DNA from: Amycolatopsis dendrobii | GTDB taxonomy: Bacteria; Actinomycetota; Actinomycetes; Mycobacteriales; Pseudonocardiaceae | DNA length: 64,000 nt | Reading direction: 5' to 3' | Assembly: GCF_014145675.1 (NCBI RefSeq) | Contig: NZ_JACGZW010000008.1 | Span: 248,001 to 312,000 of the forward strand | Part shown: positions 17,252 to 26,322 of the stretch, one piece after another | Numbering within the stretch: position 1 is the stretch's first letter | Layout: every line of letters starts with the position of its first letter | Translations under genes and position numbers: made by a program | The notes under the pieces: model-generated | Told to the model about the DNA's origin: nothing | The model's database searches: none | Seen by the model: the letters and a program-made list of their open reading frames with translations, nothing else

Positions 17252-18400
17252 ATGACCACAGTGGAGCCGGCACCGGACGAGGTCCGCGTGATCGAGGCCG
17301 GCGCGGCGCCCACGCGGTTCGCCCGTGGGTGGCACTGTCTCGGGCTGGCCGAAAGCTTCGCCGACGGGAAGCCGCATCCCATCACCGCGTTCGGGCAGAA
17401 GCTCGTGGTGTTCGCCGGCGAGGACGGCAAGCTCAACGTGCTCGACGCGTACTGCAGGCACATGGGCGGCGACCTGTCGCAGGGCACGGTCAAGGGCAAC
17501 GAGGTCGCCTGCCCGTTCCACGACTGGCGCTGGGGCGGCGACGGCCGCTGCAAGCAGATCCCCTACAGCCGCCGGGTTCCGCTGCGGGCGCGCACCGCGG
17601 CGTGGACGACGATGGTGCAGGACAAGATGCTGTTCGTCTGGAACGACCCGGAGGGCAATCCGCCGCCGGCCGACGTCGTCATCCCGCGCATCGAGGGCGC
17701 CACGCGCGACGACTGGACCGACTGGACCTGGTACGAAACGCACGTCGACACGAACTGCCGCGAGGTCGTCGACAACGTCGTCGACATGGCGCACTTCTTC
17801 TACGTGCACTTCGCTTTCCCCACGTACTTCAAGAACATCTTCGAGGGACACGTCGCCACCCAGCTGCAGCGCGGCACTTCGCGGGAGGACGTGCGTCCGC
17901 CCGCCAAGGACGGGCAGCCGAAGGCGCTCGGCAACACCTCCGTCGCCGCCTACTACGGGCCGTCGTTCATGATCGACGAGCTGACATATCACTACGAGGG
18001 CATGGACATCGACGCCGTCCTCATCAACTGCCACTACCCCGTCACGGCGAATTCGTTCAAGCTGCAGTACGGGATCATCGTGAAGCGCACGGACAAGCTC
18101 TCCGGCGCGGAGGCCGAGGAAACCGCGCGCAAGATGGGCGATTTCATCCGGATCGGGTTCGAACAGGACGTGCAGATCTGGAAGAACAAGACCCGGATCG
18201 AGAACCCGCTGCTGTGCGAGGAGGACGGTCCGGTCTACCAGCTGCGGCGCTGGTACGAACAGTTCTATGTGGACGTCGCGGACGTCACGCCGGAGATGAC
18301 CGAGCGGTTCGAGTTCGAACTGGACACCGCGAAGCCGAACGCCGCGTGGCGCAAGGAGGTCGAGGAGAACCTCGGCCGCCGGACCGGCGAGCGCGTCTGA
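17252..18400 (+). CDS. kshA: 3-ketosteroid 9-alpha-monooxygenase oxygenase KshA
   Basis: A 382-residue Rieske non-haem iron oxygenase. The Rieske cluster ligands are Cys68, His70, Cys87 and His90 (YCRHMGG...ACPFHDW), and the mononuclear iron histidines are His181 and His186 in DNVVDMAHFFYVHF; these positions match characterised KshA proteins. With KshB (22746-23750) it 9-alpha-hydroxylates 3-ketosteroids, which with KstD leads to spontaneous ring-B opening. The ATG follows GGAAGGAGATCCGACG. It heads a coupled unit with the Cys-rich small protein and an SDR. Confidence 0.92.
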   Translation: MTTVEPAPDEVRVIEAGAAPTRFARGWHCLGLAESFADGKPHPITAFGQKLVVFAGEDGKLNVLDAYCRHMGGDLSQGTVKGNEVACPFHDWRWGGDGRCKQIPYSRRVPLRARTAAWTTMVQDKMLFVWNDPEGNPPPADVVIPRIEGATRDDWTDWTWYETHVDTNCREVVDNVVDMAHFFYVHFAFPTYFKNIFEGHVATQLQRGTSREDVRPPAKDGQPKALGNTSVAAYYGPSFMIDELTYHYEGMDIDAVLINCHYPVTANSFKLQYGIIVKRTDKLSGAEAEETARKMGDFIRIGFEQDVQIWKNKTRIENPLLCEEDGPVYQLRRWYEQFYVDVADVTPEMTERFEFELDTAKPNAAWRKEVEENLGRRTGERV

Positions 18401-18651
18401 TGGCGGTCCGGGCCGACAACCGGCTGCTGGACGAGCCGATGCGGCCGGTCCAATGCGGAACCTGCGAGGCGTGGCTGACGGTGCGCAAGAGCAGCTGGCA
18501 TCAGACAAGCATTCAGTGGGATGCCGACGCTTCCGCGCGATGTGTCGAACGGTCGGCTTGCCCGGAGGATCTGTTCCGCGGCTGTCACGCGTTGCGGGAT
18601 TCGATCGACCGGGCGGTCGCGGACGGGGGAATTCCGGTGGCCGGCGAATGA
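18400..18651 (+). CDS. Small cysteine-rich protein coupled to kshA
   Basis: An 83-residue protein starting at an ATG that shares one base with the kshA stop (TGATG) and ending inside the next gene's ATGA overlap, so it is certainly translated in this operon. It contains VQCGTC at about 20-25, RCVERSAC around 50 and RGC near 62, five cysteines in all, which could bind a metal or an iron-sulphur centre. I do not recognise a named family with certainty. The context suggests an accessory to KshA or to the following SDR; this is inference. Confidence 0.75.
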   Translation: MAVRADNRLLDEPMRPVQCGTCEAWLTVRKSSWHQTSIQWDADASARCVERSACPEDLFRGCHALRDSIDRAVADGGIPVAGE

Positions 18652-19439
18652 GCATGAACGAGAAGTACGGACCCTGGGCGGTGATCGCGGGCGGTTCGGA
18701 GGGCGTTGGCGCGGCGTTCGCGCATCAGCTCGCCGAGGCCGGGATCAATCTGGTGCTGATCGCGCGCAAGCCGGAACCGCTGGCAGAGACTGCGGCGGCG
18801 GCGCGGGCACGCGGTGTGGAAGTGCTGACCGCGCAGGTGGATCTGCTCGATCCAGTCGCGCTCCCGGCGATCCGGGAAGTGACTGACGGGCGTGAAGTCG
18901 GTCTGCTGATCTTCAATGCTGGCGCGAACAGTTACGGGCACGAGTTCGTCACCGGGGATCTCTCGCGGGTGCGTGGGGTCATCGACCTGAACATCACCGC
19001 GCAGCTCGCGTTGGCACATCACTTCGGCGCGTTGATGGCAGCACGCGGGCGCGGTGGAATCCTGCTCGTGGGCTCGCTGGCCGGGTATCTCGGGCAGGCG
19101 GAGATCAGCGTGTATTCCGCGGTCAAGGCGTTCAGCCGGGTGTTCGCCGAGGGGCTGTGGCTGGAGATGCGGGACCGCGGCGTGGACGTGCTCGAACTGG
19201 TGCTGGGCGTCACCCGGACTCCGGCGATGGAGCGGGCCGGGCTGGCGTTCGACCTGCCGGGGCTGAACGTGGCCGAACCGGAGGACGTCGCGCGGGAAGG
19301 GCTGGCGCATCTCGCGGACGGGCCGGTGTGGGTGGCGGGTGGCAACCTCGCCGCGGCGGAGAAGCGGAGCGGGTTCCCGCGAGCGGAACTGGCGCTGGCC
19401 GCACACGAGGCGACGCGGAAGCTGCTCCCAACGCGGTAG
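18648..19439 (+). CDS. Short-chain dehydrogenase/reductase
   Basis: A 263-residue classical SDR. The cofactor motif is IAGGSEGVGAAFAHQLAE (TGxxxGxG type), the structural motif FNAGANSYG replaces NNAG, and the catalytic pair is YSAVK with an upstream serine in LLVGSLAG. It would interconvert an alcohol and a ketone with NAD(P)H, plausibly a steroid hydroxyl (inference). The start overlaps the stop of the preceding small gene by four bases. It ends just before a 55-bp palindrome. Confidence 0.88.
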   Translation: MSMNEKYGPWAVIAGGSEGVGAAFAHQLAEAGINLVLIARKPEPLAETAAAARARGVEVLTAQVDLLDPVALPAIREVTDGREVGLLIFNAGANSYGHEFVTGDLSRVRGVIDLNITAQLALAHHFGALMAARGRGGILLVGSLAGYLGQAEISVYSAVKAFSRVFAEGLWLEMRDRGVDVLELVLGVTRTPAMERAGLAFDLPGLNVAEPEDVAREGLAHLADGPVWVAGGNLAAAEKRSGFPRAELALAAHEATRKLLPTR

Positions 19440-19445
19440 CCAGCG

Positions 19446-19500
19446 GTCCGTGAAGGGCTCCTTGAGGGAATCTGATTCCCTCAAGGAGCCCTTCACGGAC
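19446..19500. terminator. 55-bp perfect palindrome between convergent genes
   Basis: Two perfectly complementary 27-bp arms (19446-19472 and 19474-19500) flank a single T. The arms begin GTCCGTGAAGGGCTCCTTGA. Placed between a + strand SDR and a - strand hydrolase, it can act as a bidirectional terminator. The last codons and stop (19493-19495) of the hydrolase gene lie within the right arm. Confidence 0.75.
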
Positions 19501-20317
19501 CTGCCAAGAAACCACCGACCGCGGAGTGGAAACCGCTCGGGTCCTCCACCCACGGCAGGTGACCGGCTGGCAGCTGCACGCGCGACACCTCGGGCAGCGC
19601 CCGTTCCAGCGAGTCCACCGCCTTGCGGGGCCGGATGTCCGCTGTCCCGTCCACGATCAGGGTCGGCGCCTTCAGCGTCTCGCACTGGCCACGCAGATCC
19701 GGCGAACGCTCACGGTTCAGCGCGGCGTTGCACTCGAAATTCACGCCGAACCACGGGTCAGCCATGGCTTCGGCGTGCCGAAGTGCGCGCTCCCGGTCGG
19801 CGAAGTCCGCTGACCATTGCAGGACGCAGTACTCCCGGTCTTCCTCCGCGGTGCGGTCCCGGTCCCGCAGCGCCTCCCAGCGCCCCAGGCGCCCACCGAG
19901 CGCGACGCGGAGGTTGTGCTCGTACTCCGCGTGCCAGGTCGAGTCGTCGTCGATCCCGGTGCCGGAGACGTAGACCAGCTTCGTTACGCGGTCCGGATGC
20001 GCCAGCGTGTAGCGCAACGCCAGCTGCGCGCCCCACGAGTGGCCCAGCAGCGCGACGCTGTCCCAGCCGAAATGAGCCCGGATCGCGTCGAGGTCGGCCA
20101 CCGTCCGCTCCACGGAGTACGGTCCCCGCCGCTGCGACCGGCCGCATCCTCGCTGGTCCCAGCGACAGATCGTCGCGGCTGCCGAGAGGTCAGCCGCGAC
20201 GTCCGCCATCATGTCCCACAGCCCCGGGCCGCCGTGACAGAAGACGACCGGTTCGCCGTCGCCTGTCTTCGCCGCCCAAAGCCGGATGCCGTCTTCCGTC
20301 CGCACCGCTTGATCCAC
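19493..20317 (-). CDS. Alpha/beta hydrolase, proline iminopeptidase-like
   Basis: A 274-residue alpha/beta-fold hydrolase. It shows the oxyanion motif VVFCHGGPGLWD, the RWDQRGCGRS segment and the nucleophile elbow LLGHSWGAQLALRY, a combination typical of proline iminopeptidases (S33); the catalytic histidine is likely in LPAGHLPWVED. The start is taken as GTG at 20317; no strong ribosome site is visible, so it may be leaderless or start slightly downstream. The stop codon lies inside the 55-bp palindrome. It has no cluster palindrome of its own, so it may not belong to the steroid regulon. Confidence 0.82.
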   Translation of the reverse strand: MDQAVRTEDGIRLWAAKTGDGEPVVFCHGGPGLWDMMADVAADLSAAATICRWDQRGCGRSQRRGPYSVERTVADLDAIRAHFGWDSVALLGHSWGAQLALRYTLAHPDRVTKLVYVSGTGIDDDSTWHAEYEHNLRVALGGRLGRWEALRDRDRTAEEDREYCVLQWSADFADRERALRHAEAMADPWFGVNFECNAALNRERSPDLRGQCETLKAPTLIVDGTADIRPRKAVDSLERALPEVSRVQLPAGHLPWVEDPSGFHSAVGGFLAGP

Positions 20318-20337
20318 GCGACGCAGTATGGCGGCGG

Positions 20338-21822
20338 TCAGGCCTGCGCGACCCGCACCCGGGCAGCCGTGTCGTTCTCCTCGACCAGCCCGCCCTGCGC
20401 GGGTTTGCGGCCGTGCTTCATCACCAGGATGATCGCCACCCCGACGATGCCGACGACGCCCGCCCACAGATACGACTGGGTGAACGCGGCGTCGCCGTAG
20501 ATCACCGCGTGCGATTGGGGCAGCGTCATCCGGACGTGCTCGGCCATGATCGCGCCGGTCACCGTCACCGCGGCCGACGACGCCAGCATCGCGATCACGC
20601 CGGCGATGCAGTTGCCCGCGCCGCCGAGCCGCTCGGGCAGGGCGTCCTGCAGCAGGTTCGCGTTGGAGGAATGGAGGAACCCGACCGCGAACCCGGCGAC
20701 GAAGCTGGTGATCGCGACCTGCCACTGCACGGTGAACATCCGCGAGCCGAGGAACATCACCACGAGGAAGCACAGGCTGGACGCGAGCAGCACCTGCCGC
20801 GCGCCGATCCGCTTCGACAGATAGCCGCCGAGCGGGCCGACGACCATGCCCACGACGCCGAGCGGGAACGTCCACAGTGCCAGCTGCAACGCGGAAAGGC
20901 CGACGCCGTAAGTGTTTCCGGGGATGTGCGGCGTCTCGAACATGGTCGGGCTGAGGATGCCGTGCGCGTTCATCATGTACGACACCAGCCCGACCGCGAC
21001 CACCGTCGGCAGGAATTTGCGGCCGACGAGCACCCGCAGGTCGATCAGCGGTTCCCTGGCCTTCAGCTCGCGCAGCACGAACGCGGCCAGCAGCAGCACC
21101 CCGATCCCGAACGCGCCGACGGTCTTCGTCGAACCCCAGCCCCACGTGCCGCCCTTGCCGACCGCGACGAGCAGAATGCCGAGGCTCGCGCCGAGCAGAA
21201 TGGCGCCGAGAATGTCGAACGAAGATTTGACCCGCACTTTGCTTTCCGGCACCAGCCACGCGTGCAGCGGCAGCAGGATGCCGACGTAGATCACCATGAA
21301 CCAGAACACGCTGCGGAACCCGAAATTGTCGATCAGCACCCCGGCGAGAAACGGGCCGGCGACCGCGCCCATGCCGATTCCGGTGACCACCGAACCGAGG
21401 GCGACCGGCACGTACGAGCGCGGGATCACGTCGCGCACGAGTGCGTAGGAAATGTTCACGATGCCGACCAGGCTGCCCTGCAGCAGGCGGCCGATCAGGA
21501 GCAGCGCGAACACGTCGGTGGTCGCGCACACGATGCTGCCGAGCAGGAAGATCGCGCCCATCACGAGGATGATCCGCTTCTTGCCGTAGCGGTCGGCGGC
21601 CTTGCCCGCGAGCGGCAGCACGACCGCGCCGGCGAGCGTCACCACCGAGGCCGCCTGCGCCACGTCCAGGGTGCGGAAATGCGCGGCCATCCCGGGCAGC
21701 GCCGGGTACACCATGAGTATTTCGAACGTGGCGATTTCGGAGAGCAGAATGATCAGCGCGCAGACCGCGATGATCCGCCCGCGGGAAACAGGTCCGTTCG
21801 CCGGATTCAGGTCGAGTGCCAT
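20338..21822 (-). CDS. MFS transporter (DHA2-like)
   Basis: A 494-residue membrane protein with about 14 hydrophobic segments and the loop motif GKAADRYGKKRIILVMGAI. The EmrB/QacA-like layout suggests export, but in this catabolic cluster uptake or intermediate efflux of a steroid is equally possible. The ATG is preceded by AAAGGGAC. A strong cluster palindrome lies 116 bp upstream (21938-21952), placing the gene in the same regulon. Confidence 0.85.
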   Translation of the reverse strand: MALDLNPANGPVSRGRIIAVCALIILLSEIATFEILMVYPALPGMAAHFRTLDVAQAASVVTLAGAVVLPLAGKAADRYGKKRIILVMGAIFLLGSIVCATTDVFALLLIGRLLQGSLVGIVNISYALVRDVIPRSYVPVALGSVVTGIGMGAVAGPFLAGVLIDNFGFRSVFWFMVIYVGILLPLHAWLVPESKVRVKSSFDILGAILLGASLGILLVAVGKGGTWGWGSTKTVGAFGIGVLLLAAFVLRELKAREPLIDLRVLVGRKFLPTVVAVGLVSYMMNAHGILSPTMFETPHIPGNTYGVGLSALQLALWTFPLGVVGMVVGPLGGYLSKRIGARQVLLASSLCFLVVMFLGSRMFTVQWQVAITSFVAGFAVGFLHSSNANLLQDALPERLGGAGNCIAGVIAMLASSAAVTVTGAIMAEHVRMTLPQSHAVIYGDAAFTQSYLWAGVVGIVGVAIILVMKHGRKPAQGGLVEENDTAARVRVAQA

Positions 21823-21937
21823 GCCGGTCCCTTTCCAGAAGTGATCAGGGGAATCCCCGCCGGAATACGAGGTCCCGCGCTGATGAGGCCGGAATCGACG
21901 TGAGCGTAATCACGGCGGCCGGACAGCCCTGGCGCGA

Positions 21938-21952
21938 TCCCGCTCACCGGGA
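21938..21952. promoter_or_regulatory. Putative steroid-regulon operator (MFS promoter)
   Basis: TCCCGCTCACCGGGA, with perfect TCCCG/CGGGA arms. It lies in the gap between the SDR stop (21967) and the MFS start (21822), so it most likely governs the MFS gene. Confidence 0.6.
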
Positions 21953-21966
21953 GAGCCGAAACCCCT

Positions 21967-22689
21967 TCAGATATGCGAGCCGCCGTCGACGCGGATCTCC
22001 GCACCGGTCAGGTATCCCGCGTCCGCGGAAGCGGCGAAGGCGATCGTCGCCGCGATCTGGTCCGGTTCCGCCGCGCCCATCGGCGAGCGGATGCGGCTGT
22101 AGTACGAGGTGTCGAGACCGGCCAGGACGTGCTCGCCGACCAGCGGCGTCGCGACCGTGCCCGGCGACACGACGACCACGCGCACGCCGCGGCCGACGAC
22201 CTCCGCCGCGAGGCTCAGCGAGAACCCCAGCACTGCGGCTTTGCTCGCCGAATAGGCGGTCATGTAAGGATTTCCGTGCGTAGCGGAACTGGAGGACACG
22301 TTCACGATCACGCCACGGCCGTCGGGCAGCTGCGGCAACGCTTCCCGGCAGCACAGCGCGGTGCCGATCAAGTTCACGTCGTAGAGCCGCCGCAGGTCCT
22401 CGACGGTCAACTCGGCGATCGGCGTCGTGCGGTGGATTCCGGCGACATTGACGACCACGTCGATGCCGCCGAGTTCAGCCGCCGCGGCCCGGACCGCGGC
22501 CGAGATCGCGGATTCGTCGGAGACATCGGCCTGATGCCGCAGGATTCGTTCTGTTTCCGGAGTCCCGGAGTGGTCGACGTCCACGGAGAAGACGGTCGCG
22601 CATTCGGCCGCGAGACGGAGCGCGGTCGCTCGGCCGATCCCCGAGCCGCCACCGGTGAGCAGGACTTTCGCGTTCTCGAATCGGCCCAT
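21967..22689 (-). CDS. Short-chain dehydrogenase/reductase
   Basis: A 240-residue classical SDR with LLTGGGSGIGRATALRLA (cofactor), NVAGIH (structural) and catalytic YSASK with the serine in VNVSSSSAT. The C-terminus ends AGYLTGAEIRVDGGSHI, typical of FabG/hydroxysteroid dehydrogenases. A role in hydroxysteroid oxidation is likely from context but not proven. I start it at the ATG at 22689 (AGGCAGCG upstream) because the in-frame extension upstream is Arg-rich and runs through the inverted repeat after kshB. Confidence 0.88.
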   Translation of the reverse strand: MGRFENAKVLLTGGGSGIGRATALRLAAECATVFSVDVDHSGTPETERILRHQADVSDESAISAAVRAAAAELGGIDVVVNVAGIHRTTPIAELTVEDLRRLYDVNLIGTALCCREALPQLPDGRGVIVNVSSSSATHGNPYMTAYSASKAAVLGFSLSLAAEVVGRGVRVVVVSPGTVATPLVGEHVLAGLDTSYYSRIRSPMGAAEPDQIAATIAFAASADAGYLTGAEIRVDGGSHI

Positions 22690-22709
22690 CGCTGCCTCAC
22701 TGGGGCGCC

Positions 22710-22749
22710 GTGAGTGTTTACGCCGGCGAGAACCGGCATCGCCACTCAC
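22710..22749 (-). other. Stem-loop between kshB and the SDR gene
   Basis: GTGAGTG (22710-22716) pairs with CACTCAC (22743-22749), with an inner GCCGG/CCGGC stem. It overlaps the kshB stop and may partly terminate or process the polycistronic kstD-kshB-SDR transcript. Confidence 0.4.
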
Positions 22750-23750
22750 GACGCCTCGTACGTAACCTTGACCTCGTCCGTCTTCGGGCGGGCCTGACAG
22801 GCCAGGATCAACCCGTCCGCGAGGTCCTGGGCATCCAGGACCTCGTTGTGCGCCAGGTCGACTTCACCGCTCACGAGCACGCAAGCACAGGCACTGCACG
22901 CGCCTTCCCGGCACGAGAACGGCGCGTCCAGGCCTGCCGCCAGGAGGACGTCGAGCAACGCGTTCTCCCGCGGCCAGCGGAAGGTGCGCGTCTCCCCGTC
23001 GAGTTCGACTTCCACTGTGCCCGCCGGGCCGGACTCGTCCACCTCCACTGACTGGAACGGATCACCGGTGAGCGACGTGAACCGTTCCACCGTAATGCTT
23101 TCCACGCCGAGTCCGTCAAGGACCGCTGAAGCCAGGTCCATGAACGGCCCGGGTCCGCAAAGGAACGCCTGCCGATCCCGGTACGGCGCGGTCAACGCCC
23201 GAAGCCCGGCCTCGGTCGGCAACCCCTGCACCGATTCCAGCCAATGCGACACGGTCAGCCGATCCGGATGCTCCTTCGTCAGCCGCACCAGCTCGTCCCA
23301 GAAGATCACCGACTGCTCGTCCCGGTTCGCGTAAACCAGCGTCACCCGTCCGGAACCGGCCCGCAGGCAGGATTTCAGGATCGACATCACCGGCGTGATC
23401 CCGCTTCCGGCGGCGAGCAGCAGCACGTCGGCGTCGAGCGAACGCGGCGTGAACGCGCCCGATGGCCGCAGCACCTCCAGCACGGTCCCCTCGACCGCGT
23501 TGTCCACCAACCAATTCGACCCGTAGCCGCCCGCGGTGCGCTTCACCGTGATTCTCGCCGGCTCCTCGCAATACGGGGAACTGCACAGCGAATAGCACCG
23601 CGCGACACTGTCCTCAGCGGACGGAATCCGCACGGTGAGGAATTGCCCGGGCAGATAGTCGAAACTGCCCTCGATCGGTTCCAGTACCAGCGAATGCGCG
23701 TCAGCGGTCTCGCGGACCACCTCGGTCACCCGCACGCGCATCGCGCTCAT
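22746..23750 (-). CDS. kshB: 3-ketosteroid 9-alpha-monooxygenase reductase KshB
   Basis: A 334-residue reductase with FAD- and NAD-binding FNR modules followed by a plant-type [2Fe-2S] ferredoxin. Flavin contact is RCYSLCSSP, the NAD part has LLLAAGSGITPVMSI and FLCGPGPFM, and the cluster ligands are in CREGACSACAC plus a later Cys in LILACQARP. It passes electrons from NADH to KshA. The module order FNR then ferredoxin and the length fit KshB. Its ATG overlaps the kstD stop (ATGA), so the two are coupled, a logical pairing since both act on ring A/B. Confidence 0.9.
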   Translation of the reverse strand: MSAMRVRVTEVVRETADAHSLVLEPIEGSFDYLPGQFLTVRIPSAEDSVARCYSLCSSPYCEEPARITVKRTAGGYGSNWLVDNAVEGTVLEVLRPSGAFTPRSLDADVLLLAAGSGITPVMSILKSCLRAGSGRVTLVYANRDEQSVIFWDELVRLTKEHPDRLTVSHWLESVQGLPTEAGLRALTAPYRDRQAFLCGPGPFMDLASAVLDGLGVESITVERFTSLTGDPFQSVEVDESGPAGTVEVELDGETRTFRWPRENALLDVLLAAGLDAPFSCREGACSACACVLVSGEVDLAHNEVLDAQDLADGLILACQARPKTDEVKVTYEAS

Positions 23751-25390
23751 GCCGAGCGCGCGGCGTGCCGTGCCGCGAGATAGCCGAAGACGATCGACGG
23801 CCCGATCGTCGCGCCTGGACCAGCGTATTCGTTGCCCATCACCGCAGCGGTCGTGTTGCCGGTGGCGTACAGACCGTCGATCGCCGAACCGTCGTCCCGC
23901 AGGACCCGGCTGTTCTCGTCGCACACCAGGCCGCCCTTGGTGCCGAGGTCGCCGACCTCGATGCGGAACGCGTAATACGGGCCCCGCTCGATCACGTCGA
24001 GACACGGGTTCGGCAGGGTCGGATCGCCGTAATACCGGTCGTAAGCGGATTCCCCGCGGCCGAAGTCCGCGTCCACTCCATTGCGAGCGAAGCCGTTGAA
24101 GCGCTCGACCGTTCCGGCCAGCGCGTCGGCCGGAACTCCGATTTTCCCGGCCAGCCCGGCGAGAGTGTCCGCCCGGTGCGCGATTCCCGCCGCGTAGTAC
24201 GGCTCCGGAATCGGCGCGCCCGGCAGGATCTGGGCGAACGGATAGCGCGCCCGGGCCTTGGCGTCCATCACGAACCAAGCGGGCACGTGTCCGCCTTCGA
24301 GCTGGGCGTGCACGAAGGTGACATACGGCGCGGATTCGTTGGTGAACCGCGTGCCCTCGGCCGACACGATGACCGAACGCGGGATCGACCGCTCGGACAC
24401 CAGCGGCACGACCGCGCCGGACGGATGCCGCACCGACGGCATCCACCACGCGTCGTCCATCAGGTCCGTGGCCGCGCCGACGCCCAGCCCGGCCTCGATG
24501 CCGTCGCCGACGTTCTCCCGCGCGCCGCCGCTGTAATCGTCCCACGCGGCTTCCGGCAGATAGCGTTTCCGCAGATCAGCGCTGTGCTCGAAACCTCCGG
24601 TCGCCAGCAGCACACCACGGCGGGCGCGGATCCGCTGCTGCGCGCCGTCGTGCTCGGCGACGATCCCGGTCACCCGGCCGTCTTCGACGACGAGTTCCGT
24701 CATCGGCGACCGCAGCCACAGCGGGACCCCGGCGTCCTTCAACGCCATCCGCAACCGCGCGACCAGCGCACGACCGCCGGTCGCCATGTGCCGGCGCCGC
24801 ACCACGTTGGACGAGACCCGCCAGGCGGCGATCACCGACGCCCACCGGCCGCGCCAGGTCCGCTTGACCATCGCCAGATCGTGGTAATCCTTCGCGGTGA
24901 CCCACAGGCCGAGCGGACCCTTCATCGTGTTCGGCCGCTGGTACCGCTCGTCCTCGCCGAGCTGCCGGGTGTCGAACGGCTTCGCCTCGACCGACCGCCC
25001 CAGCGGACGACCGCCCTCCAGCTCCGGGTGGTAATCGGCGTACCCCTTCACCCAGAAGAACCGCAGCCACTTGCTGCGCTCCAGCAGCTCCATCGCCGCC
25101 GGGCCGTGGTCCACATACGCGTCGAGCCGCTTCGCGGGCACCCGTCCCTCGGTGAGCAGGTCGAGGTAGCGGCGGATCGACGCGCGGCTGTCCTCGTGCC
25201 CGGCCGCGCGCAGCGTCGGGTTGTTCGGGATCCAGATGCCGCCGCCGGAGATCCCGGTTGAGCCGCCGTACATCGCGCCCTTCTCGACGACCAGCACGTC
25301 CAGCCCGGCCGCCGCGGCGGTCAGCGCCGCGGTCATCCCGCCGCCGCCCGAGCCGACGACGACGAAGTCGTGCTCCGCGTCCCAGGCCAT
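23747..25390 (-). CDS. kstD: 3-ketosteroid delta1-dehydrogenase KstD
   Basis: A 547-residue flavoprotein. The FAD fold is FVVVGSGGGGMTAALTAAAA at the N-terminus, with GGSTGISGGGIWIP following; the C-terminal loop NEYAGPGATIGPSIVFGY corresponds to the family's Y-x-GPG-T-G active-site segment. It introduces the 1(2)-double bond into 3-ketosteroids. The frame stays open far upstream, but the ATG at 25390 is certain because it overlaps the hsaD stop. It sits in the coupled hsaD-kstD-kshB-SDR operon. Confidence 0.92.
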   Translation of the reverse strand: MAWDAEHDFVVVGSGGGGMTAALTAAAAGLDVLVVEKGAMYGGSTGISGGGIWIPNNPTLRAAGHEDSRASIRRYLDLLTEGRVPAKRLDAYVDHGPAAMELLERSKWLRFFWVKGYADYHPELEGGRPLGRSVEAKPFDTRQLGEDERYQRPNTMKGPLGLWVTAKDYHDLAMVKRTWRGRWASVIAAWRVSSNVVRRRHMATGGRALVARLRMALKDAGVPLWLRSPMTELVVEDGRVTGIVAEHDGAQQRIRARRGVLLATGGFEHSADLRKRYLPEAAWDDYSGGARENVGDGIEAGLGVGAATDLMDDAWWMPSVRHPSGAVVPLVSERSIPRSVIVSAEGTRFTNESAPYVTFVHAQLEGGHVPAWFVMDAKARARYPFAQILPGAPIPEPYYAAGIAHRADTLAGLAGKIGVPADALAGTVERFNGFARNGVDADFGRGESAYDRYYGDPTLPNPCLDVIERGPYYAFRIEVGDLGTKGGLVCDENSRVLRDDGSAIDGLYATGNTTAAVMGNEYAGPGATIGPSIVFGYLAARHAARSA

Positions 25391-26250
25391 CACTCGCCGT
25401 CCTTCCGGAGCAGGAACGCGAGGACGGCGCTTTCCCACGCGTCCTTCTGCTCGATCATCGTCCAGTGGCCGCAATTCGGGAGGATGTGCAGTTCCGCGTG
25501 GGGAATCGTGCGCATCGGAATCAACGCCATGTCGAGCGGGCTGACCCGGTCGTCCCGGCCCCAGGTGATGAGCGTGCGAGCGCGGATCTTGCGCAGGGTC
25601 GCCCACAGCGGGGTGACGTCGAAGGCCGCGGCCGCCTGCGCCCGCAGCACTCCTTTGCCGTACATTTTCTTGGCGCTGGCCAAGGAATCCGCCGCGGTAG
25701 CCAGCTTCCACCGCTCCTCGATCAGCTCTTCGGTGATCAGGCCGCGGTCGAAAACCATGGAGTTCAGCCACTGCACGAGCCGTTCGCGCGTCGGGTCTTC
25801 GACGAACTCGGTCAGCAGGTTGATGCCCTCGCCCGGAGCCGGGCTGAAGATGTTCGTGCCCATCCCGCCGACGGTCACCAGCCGGCGGACCCGGTCCGGG
25901 TGCGCGATCGCGGTACGGGTGGCGACGAAGCCGCCCATGGAGTTGCCGACGAGGTCGGCGGCGGCGATGCCGAGCCCGTCGAGCAGGTCGAGCACCGCGC
26001 GTTCGGCGGCGGGCATCGGCGGCGCGTCGACCGGATCGCTGACGCCGAATCCGGGGAATTCCAGGATCAGGCACCGGAAGTGCGCGGCGAACGACGGCAG
26101 ATTCGCGCGGAAGTTCTGCCATCCGGTGACGCCGGGGCCGGATCCGTGCAGCAGTACGACCGGCGGCCCGTCGCCTGCTTCGTGGTAGCGCAGCACGCCC
26201 CGGTCGGTGCGGAGTTCGCGCAGCGTCGCGTCGTGGCTCAGTTCCGGCAT
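25390..26250 (-). CDS. hsaD: 4,9-DSHA hydrolase HsaD (meta-cleavage product hydrolase)
   Basis: A 286-residue alpha/beta hydrolase of the MCP-hydrolase group. It has the LLHGSGPGVTGW oxyanion region, nucleophile Ser104 in LVGNSMGGFV, acid in WGRDDRVSP and histidine in NCGHWTMIEQ. It splits the HsaC product by C-C hydrolysis into a small dienoate and the CD-ring acid. Same length as known HsaD. Its stop shares bases with the kstD start. It is the first gene of its operon and divergent from hsaB; AGAGGTCAGCC precedes the ATG. Confidence 0.92.
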   Translation of the reverse strand: MPELSHDATLRELRTDRGVLRYHEAGDGPPVVLLHGSGPGVTGWQNFRANLPSFAAHFRCLILEFPGFGVSDPVDAPPMPAAERAVLDLLDGLGIAAADLVGNSMGGFVATRTAIAHPDRVRRLVTVGGMGTNIFSPAPGEGINLLTEFVEDPTRERLVQWLNSMVFDRGLITEELIEERWKLATAADSLASAKKMYGKGVLRAQAAAAFDVTPLWATLRKIRARTLITWGRDDRVSPLDMALIPMRTIPHAELHILPNCGHWTMIEQKDAWESAVLAFLLRKDGE

Positions 26251-26322
26251 GGCTGACCTCTTGCTCGTGGGTGCGGGATACCGCCGAAGCTAGCCAGCCG
26301 CCGGACGCGCGCGGGCCTTCAG

